Shown piece by piece: positions 45,438-55,682 of a DNA stretch of 64,000 bases (positions within the stretch are counted from its first letter, which is position 1; each line of letters starts with the position of its first letter). A model generated the notes under the pieces. That model searched no databases and was not told the origin of the DNA. It was given only the letters and a program-made list of their open reading frames with translations. Both the position numbers and the translations under genes were made by a program. Source of the DNA: an uncultured Bacteroidales bacterium (GTDB lineage: Bacteria; Bacteroidota; Bacteroidia; Bacteroidales; UBA3663); the NCBI GenBank assembly GCA_905235375.1, contig CAJOLH010000010.1, positions 1 through 64,000 on the forward strand. Reading direction: 5' to 3'.

Positions 45438-47873
45438 TTACCGTATGTTGGCAATGCTGATGATGTCGGCAAAGACACCTGCGGCAGTGACAGCTGCACC
45501 TGCTCCATATCCCTTGATCTCCATTGGCTGCTCATGATAGCGTGCCGTGGTGATGAGAATGACATTGTTGGAGCCTTCGAGGCGATAGAAGGGGCTGTTG
45601 GTGCCCACTTTGCGGAGAGCCACCGTACACTTGCCATGGTCGAGGGTAGCCACGAAACGGAAGGCCTGGCCATGACTGGCAGCTTCCTTGCGCATCTCTT
45701 CAAAGTAGCTGTCTAACTCGGGAATGCGCTGCCAGAACTCCTCAAGCGTTCCCTTGAAATAGTCGTCAGGAATGAAGAGATGCTTCTCGACATCTTCCTG
45801 CGACACGCGGTAGCCCGACTCGCGGGCAAGGATGGTGATCTTGCGGATGACGTCGCTCGCATTGAGATCCTGACGTGGATCGGGTTCGGCATAACCAGCC
45901 TCACGCGCCATCCTGATGGCCTGCGACATGGGCACTTCTTCGCTCTGCACGTTGAAGATATAGTTGAGCGTGCCGCTCACCACGGCTTCGATCTTGAGCA
46001 CCTCGTCGCCAGAGTTGATCAGGTTGTTGATGGTGTTGATGATAGGCAGGCCAGCTCCTACGTTGGTCTCGAAGAGGTATTTGACGCCGCGCACACGGGC
46101 GGTACGCTTGAGCTGTGCATAGTTGTTAAAATCGCCCGATGCAGCCACCTTGTTGGCACAAACGACACTGACGTTGTGGGCAAGCAGGTCCTGGTAGAGA
46201 CCCGAAATGTCAGGCGAAGCCGTGCAATCGACAAAGACGGCGTTGAAGATGTTCATGCCCAAGATGGCTTCGCGCAGGATGGCAGGAGAGCTCTTGTTGG
46301 TCGAAGCCTTGAGCTCGGCTTCCCAGTTGTCGAGGTCGATGCCTTCGCGATTGAAGATGCACTGACGCGAGTTGGCAAGACCCACGATGCGAAGCTGCAG
46401 ATTCTTATGCTGCTGCAGATAGGCCTGCTGGTTGCGAATCTGGTAGATGAGATTGCGACCCACGACACCTACACCCGTGAGGAAGATATTGAGGATGGAA
46501 ACCTCAGAGAGGAAGAATGAGTCGTGGATGACATTGAGCGCCTTACGCAGCGAGCTCTTCTTGATGACAAACGAGATGTTGGTCTCCGAAGCACCTTGGG
46601 CACAGGCGATGATATTGATGCCATTGAGACCCATGATGCGGAAGAGCTTGCCTGCTATGCCGGTGGTGGATTTCATCTTCTCGCCCACAACGGCTACCGT
46701 AGCAAGATCGTGTTCGGCAGTAATGTCGCTGATTTCACCAGCCTGAATCTCGTATTTGAATTCCTCCTTGAGCACAGTAATCGTCTTGTCAGCCTCGTCG
46801 TTCTTCACACCAATGGTGGTGGTGCTCTCTGACGAAGCCTGCGAAACGATGAAGACCGAGATGCCGTGGTCGGCCAAAGCTGAGAAGATGCGCTTGTTCA
46901 CACCAATCACACCTACCATTCCGAGACCGGAGATTGTAACCAGACAAGTGTCGTTGATTGATGATATACCTTTGATAATCTTCAGGTCGTCGTGGCTTGG
47001 GTTCTTGTGGATCAGCGTTCCCTTGGCAGTAGGGTTGAAGGTATTTTTGATGACAATAGGGATGTTCTTGTGGAACACCGGGAAGATTGTCGGGGGATAG
47101 ATGACCTTCGCACCAAAGTTGCAAAGTTCCATAGCCTCGATGAACGAGAGTTCGTTGATGACGTAGGCGGAATTGATGACGCGAGGGTCGGCGGTCATGA
47201 AACCATCGACATCGGTCCAGATCTCAAGCATATCGGCATCCAGTGCAGCAGCGATGATGGCTGCAGTGTAGTCTGAACCGCCACGTCCCAGATTGGTCAC
47301 TTCTCCAGTTTCGGCATCGCGACTGATGAAACCGCCCAGTACAATGACAGGGTTGGGACGCGAGAGACGCTCACGAACGAGCGGATTGGTGAGGTTGAAG
47401 TCGCAGACGTTTTTGGCGAAGACCTTCTTCGTCTTGATGATTTCGCGACTATCCACATGCTCGGCATCCTTGATGACGGTGGCGATGATACGGCTTGAGA
47501 TACGTTCGCCGTAGCTGACTACCGTGCAAAGCGTGCGGGGCGACAGTTCGCGAATGAGGAAGACACCTTCGTAGATGTCTTTCAATTCGCTGAGCGTCTT
47601 ATTGAGAAAATACTTGATGCTTTCGAGTTGCTTGCCTTCGAGCAGGCCTGTTACAACATCAAAATGACGTTCGAGTATGAACTGGAATTCGTCGCGGAAG
47701 GTCTCGTCACCAACCGACGCTTTCTGAGCTGTAGAGATGAGGCGGTCGGTAATTCCACCGAGGGCACTGACCACGACGATGACGGGTTCGGTGCGACTCT
47801 CGACGATTTGTTTTACATTCTTGATGCTTGCAATGGAGCCCACGGAGGTGCCGCCAAACTTGAGTACGTGCAT
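45438..47873 (-). CDS. thrA: Bifunctional aspartate kinase/homoserine dehydrogenase I
   Basis: The 811-residue fusion does the first and third steps of threonine synthesis. The kinase half begins MHVLKFGGTSVGSIASIKNV and has LGRGGSDYTAAIIAAAL. Two ACT domains (about 310-460; LVTISGLGMVGVIGV and VAVVGEKMKSTTGIAGKLF) should bind threonine. The dehydrogenase half starts with an NAD-binding motif FLTGVGVVGRNLIYQI and includes VVSGTLNYIF and GYAEPDPRQDLNASDV. It leads the thrA-apgM-like-thrC operon. CGAAGATA at 47930-47937 reads TATCTTCG on the minus strand and may be its -7 element. Confidence 0.95.
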   Translation of the reverse strand: MHVLKFGGTSVGSIASIKNVKQIVESRTEPVIVVVSALGGITDRLISTAQKASVGDETFRDEFQFILERHFDVVTGLLEGKQLESIKYFLNKTLSELKDIYEGVFLIRELSPRTLCTVVSYGERISSRIIATVIKDAEHVDSREIIKTKKVFAKNVCDFNLTNPLVRERLSRPNPVIVLGGFISRDAETGEVTNLGRGGSDYTAAIIAAALDADMLEIWTDVDGFMTADPRVINSAYVINELSFIEAMELCNFGAKVIYPPTIFPVFHKNIPIVIKNTFNPTAKGTLIHKNPSHDDLKIIKGISSINDTCLVTISGLGMVGVIGVNKRIFSALADHGISVFIVSQASSESTTTIGVKNDEADKTITVLKEEFKYEIQAGEISDITAEHDLATVAVVGEKMKSTTGIAGKLFRIMGLNGINIIACAQGASETNISFVIKKSSLRKALNVIHDSFFLSEVSILNIFLTGVGVVGRNLIYQIRNQQAYLQQHKNLQLRIVGLANSRQCIFNREGIDLDNWEAELKASTNKSSPAILREAILGMNIFNAVFVDCTASPDISGLYQDLLAHNVSVVCANKVAASGDFNNYAQLKRTARVRGVKYLFETNVGAGLPIINTINNLINSGDEVLKIEAVVSGTLNYIFNVQSEEVPMSQAIRMAREAGYAEPDPRQDLNASDVIRKITILARESGYRVSQEDVEKHLFIPDDYFKGTLEEFWQRIPELDSYFEEMRKEAASHGQAFRFVATLDHGKCTVALRKVGTNSPFYRLEGSNNVILITTARYHEQPMEIKGYGAGAAVTAAGVFADIISIANIR

Positions 47874-48035
47874 ATTTAGGAACTTTTACGAATATACGAT
47901 GGAACAAATACTTACCTTAATGACGGGTGCGAAGATACACAATTTTTATGAATAATGAAACATTTTCTTCGAAAATCGTGTTTTTCTTCTCTAAATTCAC
48001 GTTTTCCGAAGGAAAATGCTATATTCGCGTAATAA

Positions 48036-49136
48036 CTAAAGACCCTCAATCAGATTGACTTCAGGCTCGATGCGTATTCCGAACTTCTTCTCCACATCGT
48101 CGATAATGGTCTGGCAGAGACGGACGATCTCTTCCGGCATGGCTCCACCGCGATTGACGAGAACGAGGCTCTGCTTTTCGTAAACACCGGCCCTGCCCAG
48201 ATTCCGACCCTTCCAGCCGCACTGTTCTATCATCCATCCTGCGGGAATCTTGGTAAGGTTGTGGTCAACAACATAATGGGGCATGTCGGGATATTGTGCC
48301 AAGAGGGGGAGGAAGACCGAATTGTCAACCACGGGATTCTTGAAGAATGAGCCGGCGTTGCCGATAACTTTTGGATCGGGCAGTTTGCCCTCACGGATGC
48401 GTATTACGGCTTCGCGCACCTCCTGCAGTGTTGGACTTTCGGATGAAGCAAGCTCGGCTTCGCTGACATTGTCGATGCCCAAAGCACGCTTGATGCCCGC
48501 ATATTCAAGATGCAGCTTGCGGGCACGCTGCACCCTCAGAATTACGCTGGTGACGATGAATCGGGCCTTGTCGGTAGGATGCTTTAGTCGGGATTCGCGA
48601 TAGCCATATCCCATCTCCCCGCTGCTGAACCGATGCTCTTGAGCGGACTCCACATCCCAACAGATGACCTCCTCAATCAAATCGCTGATTTCTACGCCGT
48701 ATGCTCCAATATTCTGCACGGCAGCAGCACCCATTTCGCCCGGTATCAGCGAGAGGTTTTCAGGACCATATAATCCATGGCAGGCACAGTAGGCACAGAC
48801 ATCGTCCCACAACGTTCCTGCTTCAACTTTGAGCAGGCAGACACCATCGCTGTCGTTCGAAGGAATGTTTGTGATCGTGTCGATGCCTTTTGCCGAGCAA
48901 TGGAGCACTACTCCGGGATAATCGCCTGTGAACAGCAGATTCGAACCGCTGCCGATGTGCCAGAAAGGGAGATGCCCCTTCCCCTTTTCGACCTGCATCA
49001 GGCTGGCGACCGTGGGGTCGGTTAGTATCTCTTGGAGGTCGTTCACCGTGTCGTATTCTGCAAGGACTGCCGCCTTGACATCCATGCCAAAGGTATTGTG
49101 CGGCAAAAGCGGCGCGTCAATGGTAATTTTTTTCAT
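48036..49136 (-). CDS. murB: UDP-N-acetylenolpyruvoylglucosamine reductase
   Basis: MurB is the FAD enzyme that reduces enolpyruvyl-UDP-GlcNAc to UDP-MurNAc for peptidoglycan. The 366-residue protein begins with NTFGMDVKAAVLAEY and has HIGSGSNLLFTGDYPGVVLHC, SLIPGEMGAAAVQNIGAYG, GYGYRESRLK, and GSFFKNPVV with the catalytic serine. It belongs to the E. coli-like type I group. It is divergent from tamL, with overlapping promoters between them. Confidence 0.93.
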   Translation of the reverse strand: MKKITIDAPLLPHNTFGMDVKAAVLAEYDTVNDLQEILTDPTVASLMQVEKGKGHLPFWHIGSGSNLLFTGDYPGVVLHCSAKGIDTITNIPSNDSDGVCLLKVEAGTLWDDVCAYCACHGLYGPENLSLIPGEMGAAAVQNIGAYGVEISDLIEEVICWDVESAQEHRFSSGEMGYGYRESRLKHPTDKARFIVTSVILRVQRARKLHLEYAGIKRALGIDNVSEAELASSESPTLQEVREAVIRIREGKLPDPKVIGNAGSFFKNPVVDNSVFLPLLAQYPDMPHYVVDHNLTKIPAGWMIEQCGWKGRNLGRAGVYEKQSLVLVNRGGAMPEEIVRLCQTIIDDVEKKFGIRIEPEVNLIEGL

Positions 49137-49159
49137 TCTTCAGGGGCTTATTTTGGCTG

Positions 49160-49191
49160 CAAAGGTACCTAAACTTTCCGACAAATGCAAA
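49160..49191 (-). promoter_or_regulatory. murB promoter
   Basis: On the minus strand TTTG (49191-49188) and TACCTTTG (49167-49160) are 20 nt apart, and the -7 element is 23 nt before the murB ATG. Confidence 0.7.
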
Positions 49192-49205
49192 TTTCTCCGC
49201 CTTTT

Positions 49206-49237
49206 TTTGCATTTTATTCCAAAAAGCAGTATATTTG
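49206..49237 (+). promoter_or_regulatory. tamL promoter
   Basis: TTTG (49206-49209) and TATATTTG (49230-49237) are 20 nt apart, 43 nt before the ATG at 49281. It lies back to back with the murB promoter. Confidence 0.7.
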
Positions 49238-49280
49238 CACCCTCTTTCGAGTGAGAACTCGATATTAAGATACTTCCTGC

Positions 49281-51560
49281 ATGCAGCGCCACTATATTTT
49301 CTTCCTTCTTCTATTCATGAGCATGATGGTTACGAGCTGTCGTGTAGCCAAGCATATAGCTGATGGAGAAGCGGTGGTCAGTCGTGTCGAGATACGTGTC
49401 GATGGAACGCCGTCGCAGGACAATCAGTTGCGAATGGCCATCTTGCAGCGACCCTACCGCCGCACTTTTGGCTTCCTTCCCATTTCCACATGGGTCTGGC
49501 ATCCCGATACACTCACCTCCTGGCATCGTATGCGCCAGCGGTTGGGTACGGCACCTGCCATCCTTGACGAAGACAAGACCGACCGAACAGATCGAGCCTT
49601 GCAGCGTGTCATGCAGCAACAGGGTTATCTTGATGCCGTAGCAAGCCATCGTGTCAGGATTCGCAATGGCAAGGCACGGGTGATGTATGACATCCGGTCG
49701 GGACGGCCTCGCCGCCTTGCTTCGCTCGCCTATGTGTCGGCCGATACGACGCTCCTGCGCCTTATTGACCAGCCGACCTCGGCGCGTCTGCTTCAGACAG
49801 GTCAGCTGCTTGACCGTTCGCGTCTTGAGAGTGAACGCGAACGCATTACAGCCTTGCTGCGCGAACGTGGATACTGGGACTTCAACAAGGAGGATGTCTC
49901 TTTCTTGGCCGATACCCTTGCGGGAAGCGAGGATGTCGATCTGACCTGTGTGCTACAGGATGGACACAAGCCGTGGCGAATCCGTCAGGTACATTTTGAT
50001 GCCAATTACAACTTGTTCTCGACGTTGGCTGATAGCACCGCAGAGTTGTCGCACACACGTCCCCTGGAACAACCTGGCTACGATGTGAGATGGACGGGAA
50101 AGAATTGTTATCTGCGTGACCGCGTGTTGATACGCAATAGCCATGTCCTTCCCGGTATGCTTTATTCCGAACGAGCAATCCGAAATACCTACGCCTCACT
50201 GAGCCGTCTGCATATCCTGCGATATGTCAATGTCCGTGTGGAACCTGTGGCTGGCGAGGATCATGAACTCGACTGCTTTATCCAACTGTCACCTTTGTCG
50301 AACCATGCTGTCCAGTTTGAAATTGATGGTACGAATACGGCGGGCGATTTGGGTTTTGCCCTGGGTGCAACCTATCAGCATCGCAATATCTTCCATGGGT
50401 CGGAAGCATTCACGACACATCTGAAAGGCAGTTATGAGGCATTGAGTGGAAATGTTGAGAAACTCGTCAACGACAATTACCAGGAGTATTCTGCCGAGTT
50501 CAGTATCGACTTCCCCCAGTTCCTCTTCCCTTTCATCAAAGACGAAACGCGCCGCAAGAGTCTGGCCACAACGCTTGTCAAAGCCAGTCTTTCGCGACAG
50601 AGCCGTCCTGAATACAATCGCAATGTGGCATCGGCCGTGATCGGCTACAAGTGGAGCACGCCCAACTCCTCAGTGCGCCATGTATGGGATGTGCTCAACA
50701 TCAGCTATGTGTATCTGCCCGAACAGAGCGAGACGTTCAAGGCGCTGGTGCAGAACCTTGGCCCAATCATCTACAGTTCCTATACCGACCACTTCATCTT
50801 CGGTATGGACTACACGGTGTATATGGGCAATAATATCCTGACCACGGGTCGCACACAGGAGACCACGCGTGACCTATGGTATCTTCGACTCAATCCCGAA
50901 ATGTCGGGCAACCTGCTTTCAGCCGTCTGCAATTCGGTTCGGGCAGGCCAGACATCCGAAGGCAGGTATGAGATTTTCGGCCAGCCTTTCGAGCAATATG
51001 CACGTTTCGATGTCGATTGGAGCTACAGCCACTACATGACCGACCGTTCACGTCTGGCTCTTCACCTGGCGGGAGGAGTAGCAGTCCCTTACGGCAACAG
51101 CGACGTGATGCCGTTCGAGAAACGCTATTATTCGGGTGGCGCCAACTCGGTGCGCGGCTGGTCGGTGCGCGAACTGGGTCCGGGCAAGTATGCCTCGGCG
51201 GGGTCGGCATTCAACTATTTCAATCAGTGTGGTGATGTGCGCATGGATGCATCGGTCGAATTGCGTACCCGTCTGTTCTGGAAATTCGAATCGGCTTTCT
51301 TCGTCGATGCAGGCAACGTATGGACCATCAAGGAGTACGAGAACCAGTCGGGTGGACTTTTCACTTCGAACTTCTATAGGGAGATTGCCTCATCGTGGGG
51401 GCTTGGTCTGCGTGTCATCACCGATTTCGTGATTCTGCGCCTTGACTGGGGTTTCAAGGCGTTCGACCCATCGTCGGATGCCGACGAGTCGTGGGCGCTG
51501 CCCCATCCGTTTCGCAGCAGCCACAACACGCTACATTTTGCCGTCGGTTATCCATTCTAA
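49281..51560 (+). CDS. tamL: TamL-like outer membrane assembly lipoprotein (BamA/TamA superfamily)
   Basis: A 759-residue Omp85 protein. The lipobox VTSC with Cys20 marks a lipoprotein, a feature of the Bacteroidota TamA homologue TamL. POTRA-like domains fill about 25-330 (SRVEIRVDGTPSQDNQLRM; RIRQVHFDANYNLF). The barrel carries YYSGGANSVRGWSVRELGPG, the conserved Omp85 loop with VRGW, and ends HNTLHFAVGYPF. It should help insert outer membrane proteins. A tamB gene is not in the window. Confidence 0.87.
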   Translation: MQRHYIFFLLLFMSMMVTSCRVAKHIADGEAVVSRVEIRVDGTPSQDNQLRMAILQRPYRRTFGFLPISTWVWHPDTLTSWHRMRQRLGTAPAILDEDKTDRTDRALQRVMQQQGYLDAVASHRVRIRNGKARVMYDIRSGRPRRLASLAYVSADTTLLRLIDQPTSARLLQTGQLLDRSRLESERERITALLRERGYWDFNKEDVSFLADTLAGSEDVDLTCVLQDGHKPWRIRQVHFDANYNLFSTLADSTAELSHTRPLEQPGYDVRWTGKNCYLRDRVLIRNSHVLPGMLYSERAIRNTYASLSRLHILRYVNVRVEPVAGEDHELDCFIQLSPLSNHAVQFEIDGTNTAGDLGFALGATYQHRNIFHGSEAFTTHLKGSYEALSGNVEKLVNDNYQEYSAEFSIDFPQFLFPFIKDETRRKSLATTLVKASLSRQSRPEYNRNVASAVIGYKWSTPNSSVRHVWDVLNISYVYLPEQSETFKALVQNLGPIIYSSYTDHFIFGMDYTVYMGNNILTTGRTQETTRDLWYLRLNPEMSGNLLSAVCNSVRAGQTSEGRYEIFGQPFEQYARFDVDWSYSHYMTDRSRLALHLAGGVAVPYGNSDVMPFEKRYYSGGANSVRGWSVRELGPGKYASAGSAFNYFNQCGDVRMDASVELRTRLFWKFESAFFVDAGNVWTIKEYENQSGGLFTSNFYREIASSWGLGLRVITDFVILRLDWGFKAFDPSSDADESWALPHPFRSSHNTLHFAVGYPF

Positions 51561-51583
51561 GTATTATATATATTTCCAAAGAT

Positions 51584-53200
51584 ATGAAAAAAACACTTAA
51601 CGAAGTCCTGCAGGACGCCATTACAAATCATTGGGATCTCTTGTCGCTCTCCAATTATGAGGGCGAAAAATACTATTACCATGACATTGCCGACCGCATA
51701 GCACGTTATCATTTGGCATGGCAATCGGCAGGCCTTAAGCCTGGTTTCCGCATTGCTCTTTGTGGCCGTAATTGTGCAGAATGGTGCATCGGTCTGCTTG
51801 CAGCCTTCACTTATGGCGCGGTGGCAGTTCCTTTGCTCAACGAATTCACACCCGAGATGGTGGTGCGGCTCATTGAGCATAGTGATGCCCAAGTGCTCCT
51901 CGTAGGCCCACAGGTGGCCAAGAACCTTGAGCCCTTGCACATCGAAGAGAAACTTCCCGGTGTCAAGATTTGCCTGCTTGACAATCAGGACATGGTGGAT
52001 GACCTTTACAAATCTGCCTATCCCGATGGACTGAAGCCCTCCAACCTCCGTTTTCATCGCCAGACTGCTGACGAACTGCTAATGATTAACTATACGTCGG
52101 GAACTACCAGCGAACCCAAGGGTGTGATGATTCCACAACGTGCCATGTGGAGCAATATGGCATTCGCCGAAGAGGTGCTTCCCAATCTGCGACCCAAGCA
52201 GGAGGTGCTCTCCCTGCTTCCCACTGCTCACCTCTATGGCATGGCATTCGAGCTGATGTATGAGTTCATCGTAGGCATCCATGTCACTCTCATCAATCGG
52301 GCACTCAGTCCTGCAATTATCCTCAAGGCATTCCAGGATATTCGCCCACATCTTGTTATTGTAGTTCCTATGCTTATCGAGAAGATTGTTCGCAAGGGCA
52401 TCATGCCCGAGTACAATTCGACAAAGATTCGCGCCGTGCGTCGCCTTCCTGGAATGCGCAAGGCCGTCAATGCCAAGTTCCGCGATGGACTGATAAAGGC
52501 ACTCGGCGGACGGCTTTATGAGGTCATCGTTGGTGGGGCAGGTCTCAATAGTGAGGTCGAGCAGTTGCTTAAAGAGATCGATTTCCCGTTCACGGTGGGT
52601 TATGGCATGACGGAGTGTTCTCCCATCATCGGTTATTCCGACTGGAAGGAGTTTATACCCAACTCATGCGGCAAAGCGGCTCCTCGTATGGAGGTGCGCA
52701 TCGACAGCAGTCATCCTAAGGTGCCCGGTGAGATTCTTACGCGTGGCATGAATGTGATGTTGGGCTATTACAAGAACGAGGAGGCTACTCGCAAGGCCAT
52801 TGATGCCGATGGTTGGCTCCATACGGGCGATATGGGAATTATGGATTCGGTAGGCAACATCTTCATACGAGGACGCATCAAGAACATGCTGCTCTCGCCA
52901 TCAGGCCAGAACGTCTATCCTGAGGAAATAGAGGCGGTGGTCAACTCGATGCCTTATGTGGCAGAGTGCGTAGTTGTGCAGCGCGAACATCGCTTGGTGG
53001 CACTTGTCTATCCCGATCGGCAGGTGGCCGATTCTGCTGGTCTGCACAACGACGCGGACATTCTCAAGTTCTTTAACTCGCGTCGTAACCAGGTCAATGC
53101 CGTCTTTCCACCCTACGCCCAGGTCAATGCCTTCGAGCTTGTCGAGCACGAATTCGAGAAGACGCCTAAGAAGAGCATCAAGCGTTTCCTTTATACATGA
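51584..53200 (+). CDS. AMP-binding acyl-CoA ligase (long-chain fatty acid type)
   Basis: The enzyme activates a carboxylic acid with ATP to an acyl-adenylate and then the CoA thioester. From ATG 51584 it is 538 residues; an in-frame ATG at 51491 lies inside tamL and adds nothing family-like. The core motif is YTSGTTSEPKGVMIPQRA, then VGYGMTECSPIIGYSDW and GWLHTGDMGIMDSVGNIFIRGR. The catalytic lysine is likely in the terminal KTPKKSIKRFLYT. It starts 23 bp after tamL. Fatty acid substrate is inferred from resemblance. Confidence 0.87.
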   Translation: MKKTLNEVLQDAITNHWDLLSLSNYEGEKYYYHDIADRIARYHLAWQSAGLKPGFRIALCGRNCAEWCIGLLAAFTYGAVAVPLLNEFTPEMVVRLIEHSDAQVLLVGPQVAKNLEPLHIEEKLPGVKICLLDNQDMVDDLYKSAYPDGLKPSNLRFHRQTADELLMINYTSGTTSEPKGVMIPQRAMWSNMAFAEEVLPNLRPKQEVLSLLPTAHLYGMAFELMYEFIVGIHVTLINRALSPAIILKAFQDIRPHLVIVVPMLIEKIVRKGIMPEYNSTKIRAVRRLPGMRKAVNAKFRDGLIKALGGRLYEVIVGGAGLNSEVEQLLKEIDFPFTVGYGMTECSPIIGYSDWKEFIPNSCGKAAPRMEVRIDSSHPKVPGEILTRGMNVMLGYYKNEEATRKAIDADGWLHTGDMGIMDSVGNIFIRGRIKNMLLSPSGQNVYPEEIEAVVNSMPYVAECVVVQREHRLVALVYPDRQVADSAGLHNDADILKFFNSRRNQVNAVFPPYAQVNAFELVEHEFEKTPKKSIKRFLYT

Positions 53201-53231
53201 CTTTCGCAGATACGAAAGTCATGTGGGGGAT

Positions 53232-53352
53232 TTTAAGGGATATTAAAGGACTCTAAGGGATTTTTAGGGACAAATGTTCTTGGGATCCCGTTTTCGTTTT
53301 GATTTAGGTGACGTCCCTAAGTATCCCTTAACATCCCTAAATATCCCTTAAA
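53232..53352. repeat. Long imperfect inverted repeat built of TAAGGGAT-like units
   Basis: Arms 53232-53271 and 53313-53352 match at 33 of 40 positions in inverse orientation, with a 41-nt loop. Each arm is itself a chain of AAGGGAT/TAGGGA units. It could terminate the ligase transcript. The adjoining 53355-53373 shares GAGCRAAGCGACCCTAAA with the element at 30978-31003. Confidence 0.7.
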
Positions 53353-53402
53353 TTGAGCAAAGCGACCCTAAACAATGTATAGTTATTTCTGAATAGTTAC
53401 TT

Positions 53403-54437
53403 ATGCTTTATTTCACCTCCGACTATACCACAGGTGCGCATCCCGAAGTGATGGCGCGACTTAATGAGACTAATCTCGAGCACACCGTAGGCTATGGCGC
53501 CGATCCCTATTGCACCGAAGCGCGACAGCTCATCCGTGAGGTTTGCCAGGCACCCGATGCCTTGGTGCAGTTCCTTGTGGGCGGAACGCAGACCAATGCC
53601 ACGGTCATCGATGCTCTGTTGCAGCGACATGAAGGTGTGATGGCGGCTCAGACCGCTCACATCAACGTACACGAAAGCGGAGCCATCGAGCATAGCGGCC
53701 ACAAGGTGCTCGTTCTTCCCAGTCATGACGGCAAGGTCTGGGCGGACGAAGTGGAGCAGTATGTCAGCGACTTCTATCGCGATGAAACCTACGAGCACAT
53801 GGTGGCTCCAGGTTTGCTCTATATTACACAGGCTACCGAATACGGTACCATCTACTCGCTTGCCGAATTGGAGGAACTTAGTGCCGTCTGTCATCGTCAT
53901 CAGATTCCGCTCTTTCTCGATGGCGCACGTTTGGGCTATGCCTTGGCTTCCGATGCTGCCGACTTCACGTTGGCCGACATAGCGCGACTATGCGATGTCT
54001 TCTACATTGGCGGCACCAAACAGGGGTTGCTCTTTGGCGAAGCGGTAGTGGCTGCCGATCCTGCACGTCTGCCGCATTTCCTTCCATTGGTCAAGCAACA
54101 TGGCGCCTTGATGGCCAAGGGACGTCTGTTGGGCGTCCAGTTCGGTGCATTGTTCAAAGATGACCTTTACGGACGTATCGGAGCTCATGCCGATGCTATG
54201 GCTATGCGCATTCGACAGACTTTCGAACAAGCGGGCTACAAGGCGGCTATTGACTCGCCCACCAACCAGCAGTTTTTCGTCCTTCCCAACGACGTGTTAG
54301 ACCGGTTGTCGGCACATGTCTCGTTCGAGTTGTGGGGGCCTCGTGGCGAGAGTGAGACCACAGTCCGTTTCGTCACCAGTTGGGCAACCTCACAAGCCGA
54401 TGTGGATGCCCTTGGCGAACTTCTTCGAGGTTTTTAA
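53403..54437 (+). CDS. ltaE: Low-specificity L-threonine aldolase
   Basis: This PLP enzyme cleaves threonine or allo-threonine to glycine and acetaldehyde. The 344-residue protein starts MLYFTSDYTTGAHPEVMARL and has VGYGADPYCTEARQLI, QFLVGGTQTNATVI and LFLDGARLGYAL. The PLP lysine is in YIGGTKQGLLFGEA. All are typical of the beta-eliminating lyase family. Confidence 0.9.
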   Translation: MLYFTSDYTTGAHPEVMARLNETNLEHTVGYGADPYCTEARQLIREVCQAPDALVQFLVGGTQTNATVIDALLQRHEGVMAAQTAHINVHESGAIEHSGHKVLVLPSHDGKVWADEVEQYVSDFYRDETYEHMVAPGLLYITQATEYGTIYSLAELEELSAVCHRHQIPLFLDGARLGYALASDAADFTLADIARLCDVFYIGGTKQGLLFGEAVVAADPARLPHFLPLVKQHGALMAKGRLLGVQFGALFKDDLYGRIGAHADAMAMRIRQTFEQAGYKAAIDSPTNQQFFVLPNDVLDRLSAHVSFELWGPRGESETTVRFVTSWATSQADVDALGELLRGF

Positions 54438-54580
54438 CCCCTTGTTTTCTGAATCTATTATCTACACCGACGAGATTCGATCCACTCCTGTCAACGAGGT
54501 CTATAAGCGAATGATGCTCTACAAGAAGCGCGCCAAGATGGTTCGAGGCAGTGTGCTCCTGAATGATTTCAAATAGACCC

Positions 54581-55045
54581 ATAACCTTTTTTGGCCAAGA
54601 TTGGTTATTCTTCGGCAGGAGTATGACCTTTCTTGGCCAAAAATGGTTATGCCGCTGTTGGAGCATAACCAAGGTTAGCCAAGAAAGGGTATGCGGTGAC
54701 GGGAGCATAACAAATTCCGGCCAAGAAAGGGTATGCCCCGACAGGAAATAACACTCTGTCGGCCGTCAGAGTGCTCGCTCCATTCGAAGAATGACCTTTT
54801 TCGGACAAGATTGGGTATGCCGCAATCGAATAAAGCACTCTGTCGGCCGTAAGAGTGCTAGCTCCGTTCGGAGAATAACCTTTTTTAGCTAAGAAATTGT
54901 ATGCCTCGGCAGGAGTATGACCTTTCTTGGCCAAAAATGGTTATGCAGCTGTTGGAGCATGACCAAAGTTGGCCAAGAAAGGGTATGCCGCAATCGAAGA
55001 ATAACCAATCTTGGCTGAAAAAGGGTATGCTTCGGTTGGAGAAGG
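54581..55045. repeat. Second tandem repeat, about 11 diverged 41-43-bp hairpin units
   Basis: Most units carry an imperfect palindrome around TTGGCCAA, for example ACCTTTCTTGGCCAAAAATGGT, with a spacer of about 18 bp. Two units (near 54751 and 54835) instead read CACTCTGTCGGCCGTMAGAGTGCT, close to the units at 24379-24826. Start and end are approximate. ORFs across it on both strands are artefacts of the period. The flanks 54438-54580 and 55046-55377 hold no gene I can support. Confidence 0.8.
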
Positions 55046-55377
55046 GTCATTCCCTTTTCGGGGCAGGTTTTCGCGGCATCACCAGTAAAAGAGATGCTTC
55101 CGAGCTTGGGCTGCCCACCCCGAAGGGTGTATCCGTGGCTAAGGTCAGTACAAAGATAGGGAATAAATCTGAATGTGTCAAGATGTGAAGAAGGGTTCAT
55201 CAAAATCGTATGATACTATTGATGAACACGACATGTTAATCCGTACGCTATGATTTGAGGAAGAATCAATAGCTTGATTTTGCAAGATAATTGCAGGTGT
55301 GGGGAAAGTTTATAAATAAGAGAATCGCTAAAAAACTAATTGATAGTTGCCTAGCGATTCTTGCTTTAATAATAAGG

Positions 55378-55462
55378 TACCCCAAGCGGGGGTCGAACCC
55401 GCACGGCCTTTTGGGCCAAGGGATTTTAAGTCCCTCGTGTCTACCGATTCCACCATCAGGGC
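55378..55462 (-). tRNA. tRNA-Leu (anticodon UAA)
   Basis: Read on the minus strand the gene begins GCCCTGATGG, has the D-arm segment GGAATCGGTAGACAC, and an anticodon arm AGGGACTTAAAATCCCT with anticodon TAA. A long variable arm (GGGCCAAAAGGCC) marks it as class II. The T-arm is GCGGGTTCGACCCCCGC. The acceptor stem uses several G-U pairs. CCA is not fully encoded (ACC then T). Confidence 0.95.
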
Positions 55463-55651
55463 AGAGGTCTTTGTCGAGTTACATCACTGTTTTTCGTTTT
55501 CGACGGGCGCAAAGGTACGTCATTTTTACGAAATATCCAATTATTTTGACCGAAAAATGAAATTTCTGTGTTCAAAAAATAGCAAAATGCCCCTTTTTGA
55601 TGGCTCGAAATTGGTTTTTCGCGGTTTTTGTGAAAAGTTACAAGCCAAATA

Positions 55652-55682
55652 TTTGTTTTTTCAAATATATTCATTATCTTTG
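55652..55682 (+). promoter_or_regulatory. Promoter of the GH13 gene
   Basis: TTTG (55652-55655) and TATCTTTG (55675-55682) are 19 nt apart, 30 nt before the ATG at 55713. Otherwise the stretch 55463-55712 holds nothing recognisable. Confidence 0.72.

Noticed and set aside
49177-49182. Fifth TCCGAC box before tamL
   Set aside because: It is 53 nt from the -7 element, lies inside the divergent murB promoter and lacks the other shared parts.
54647-55203. ORFs across the second tandem repeat
   Set aside because: Same artefact of the repeat period; units vary in length and break the frame.
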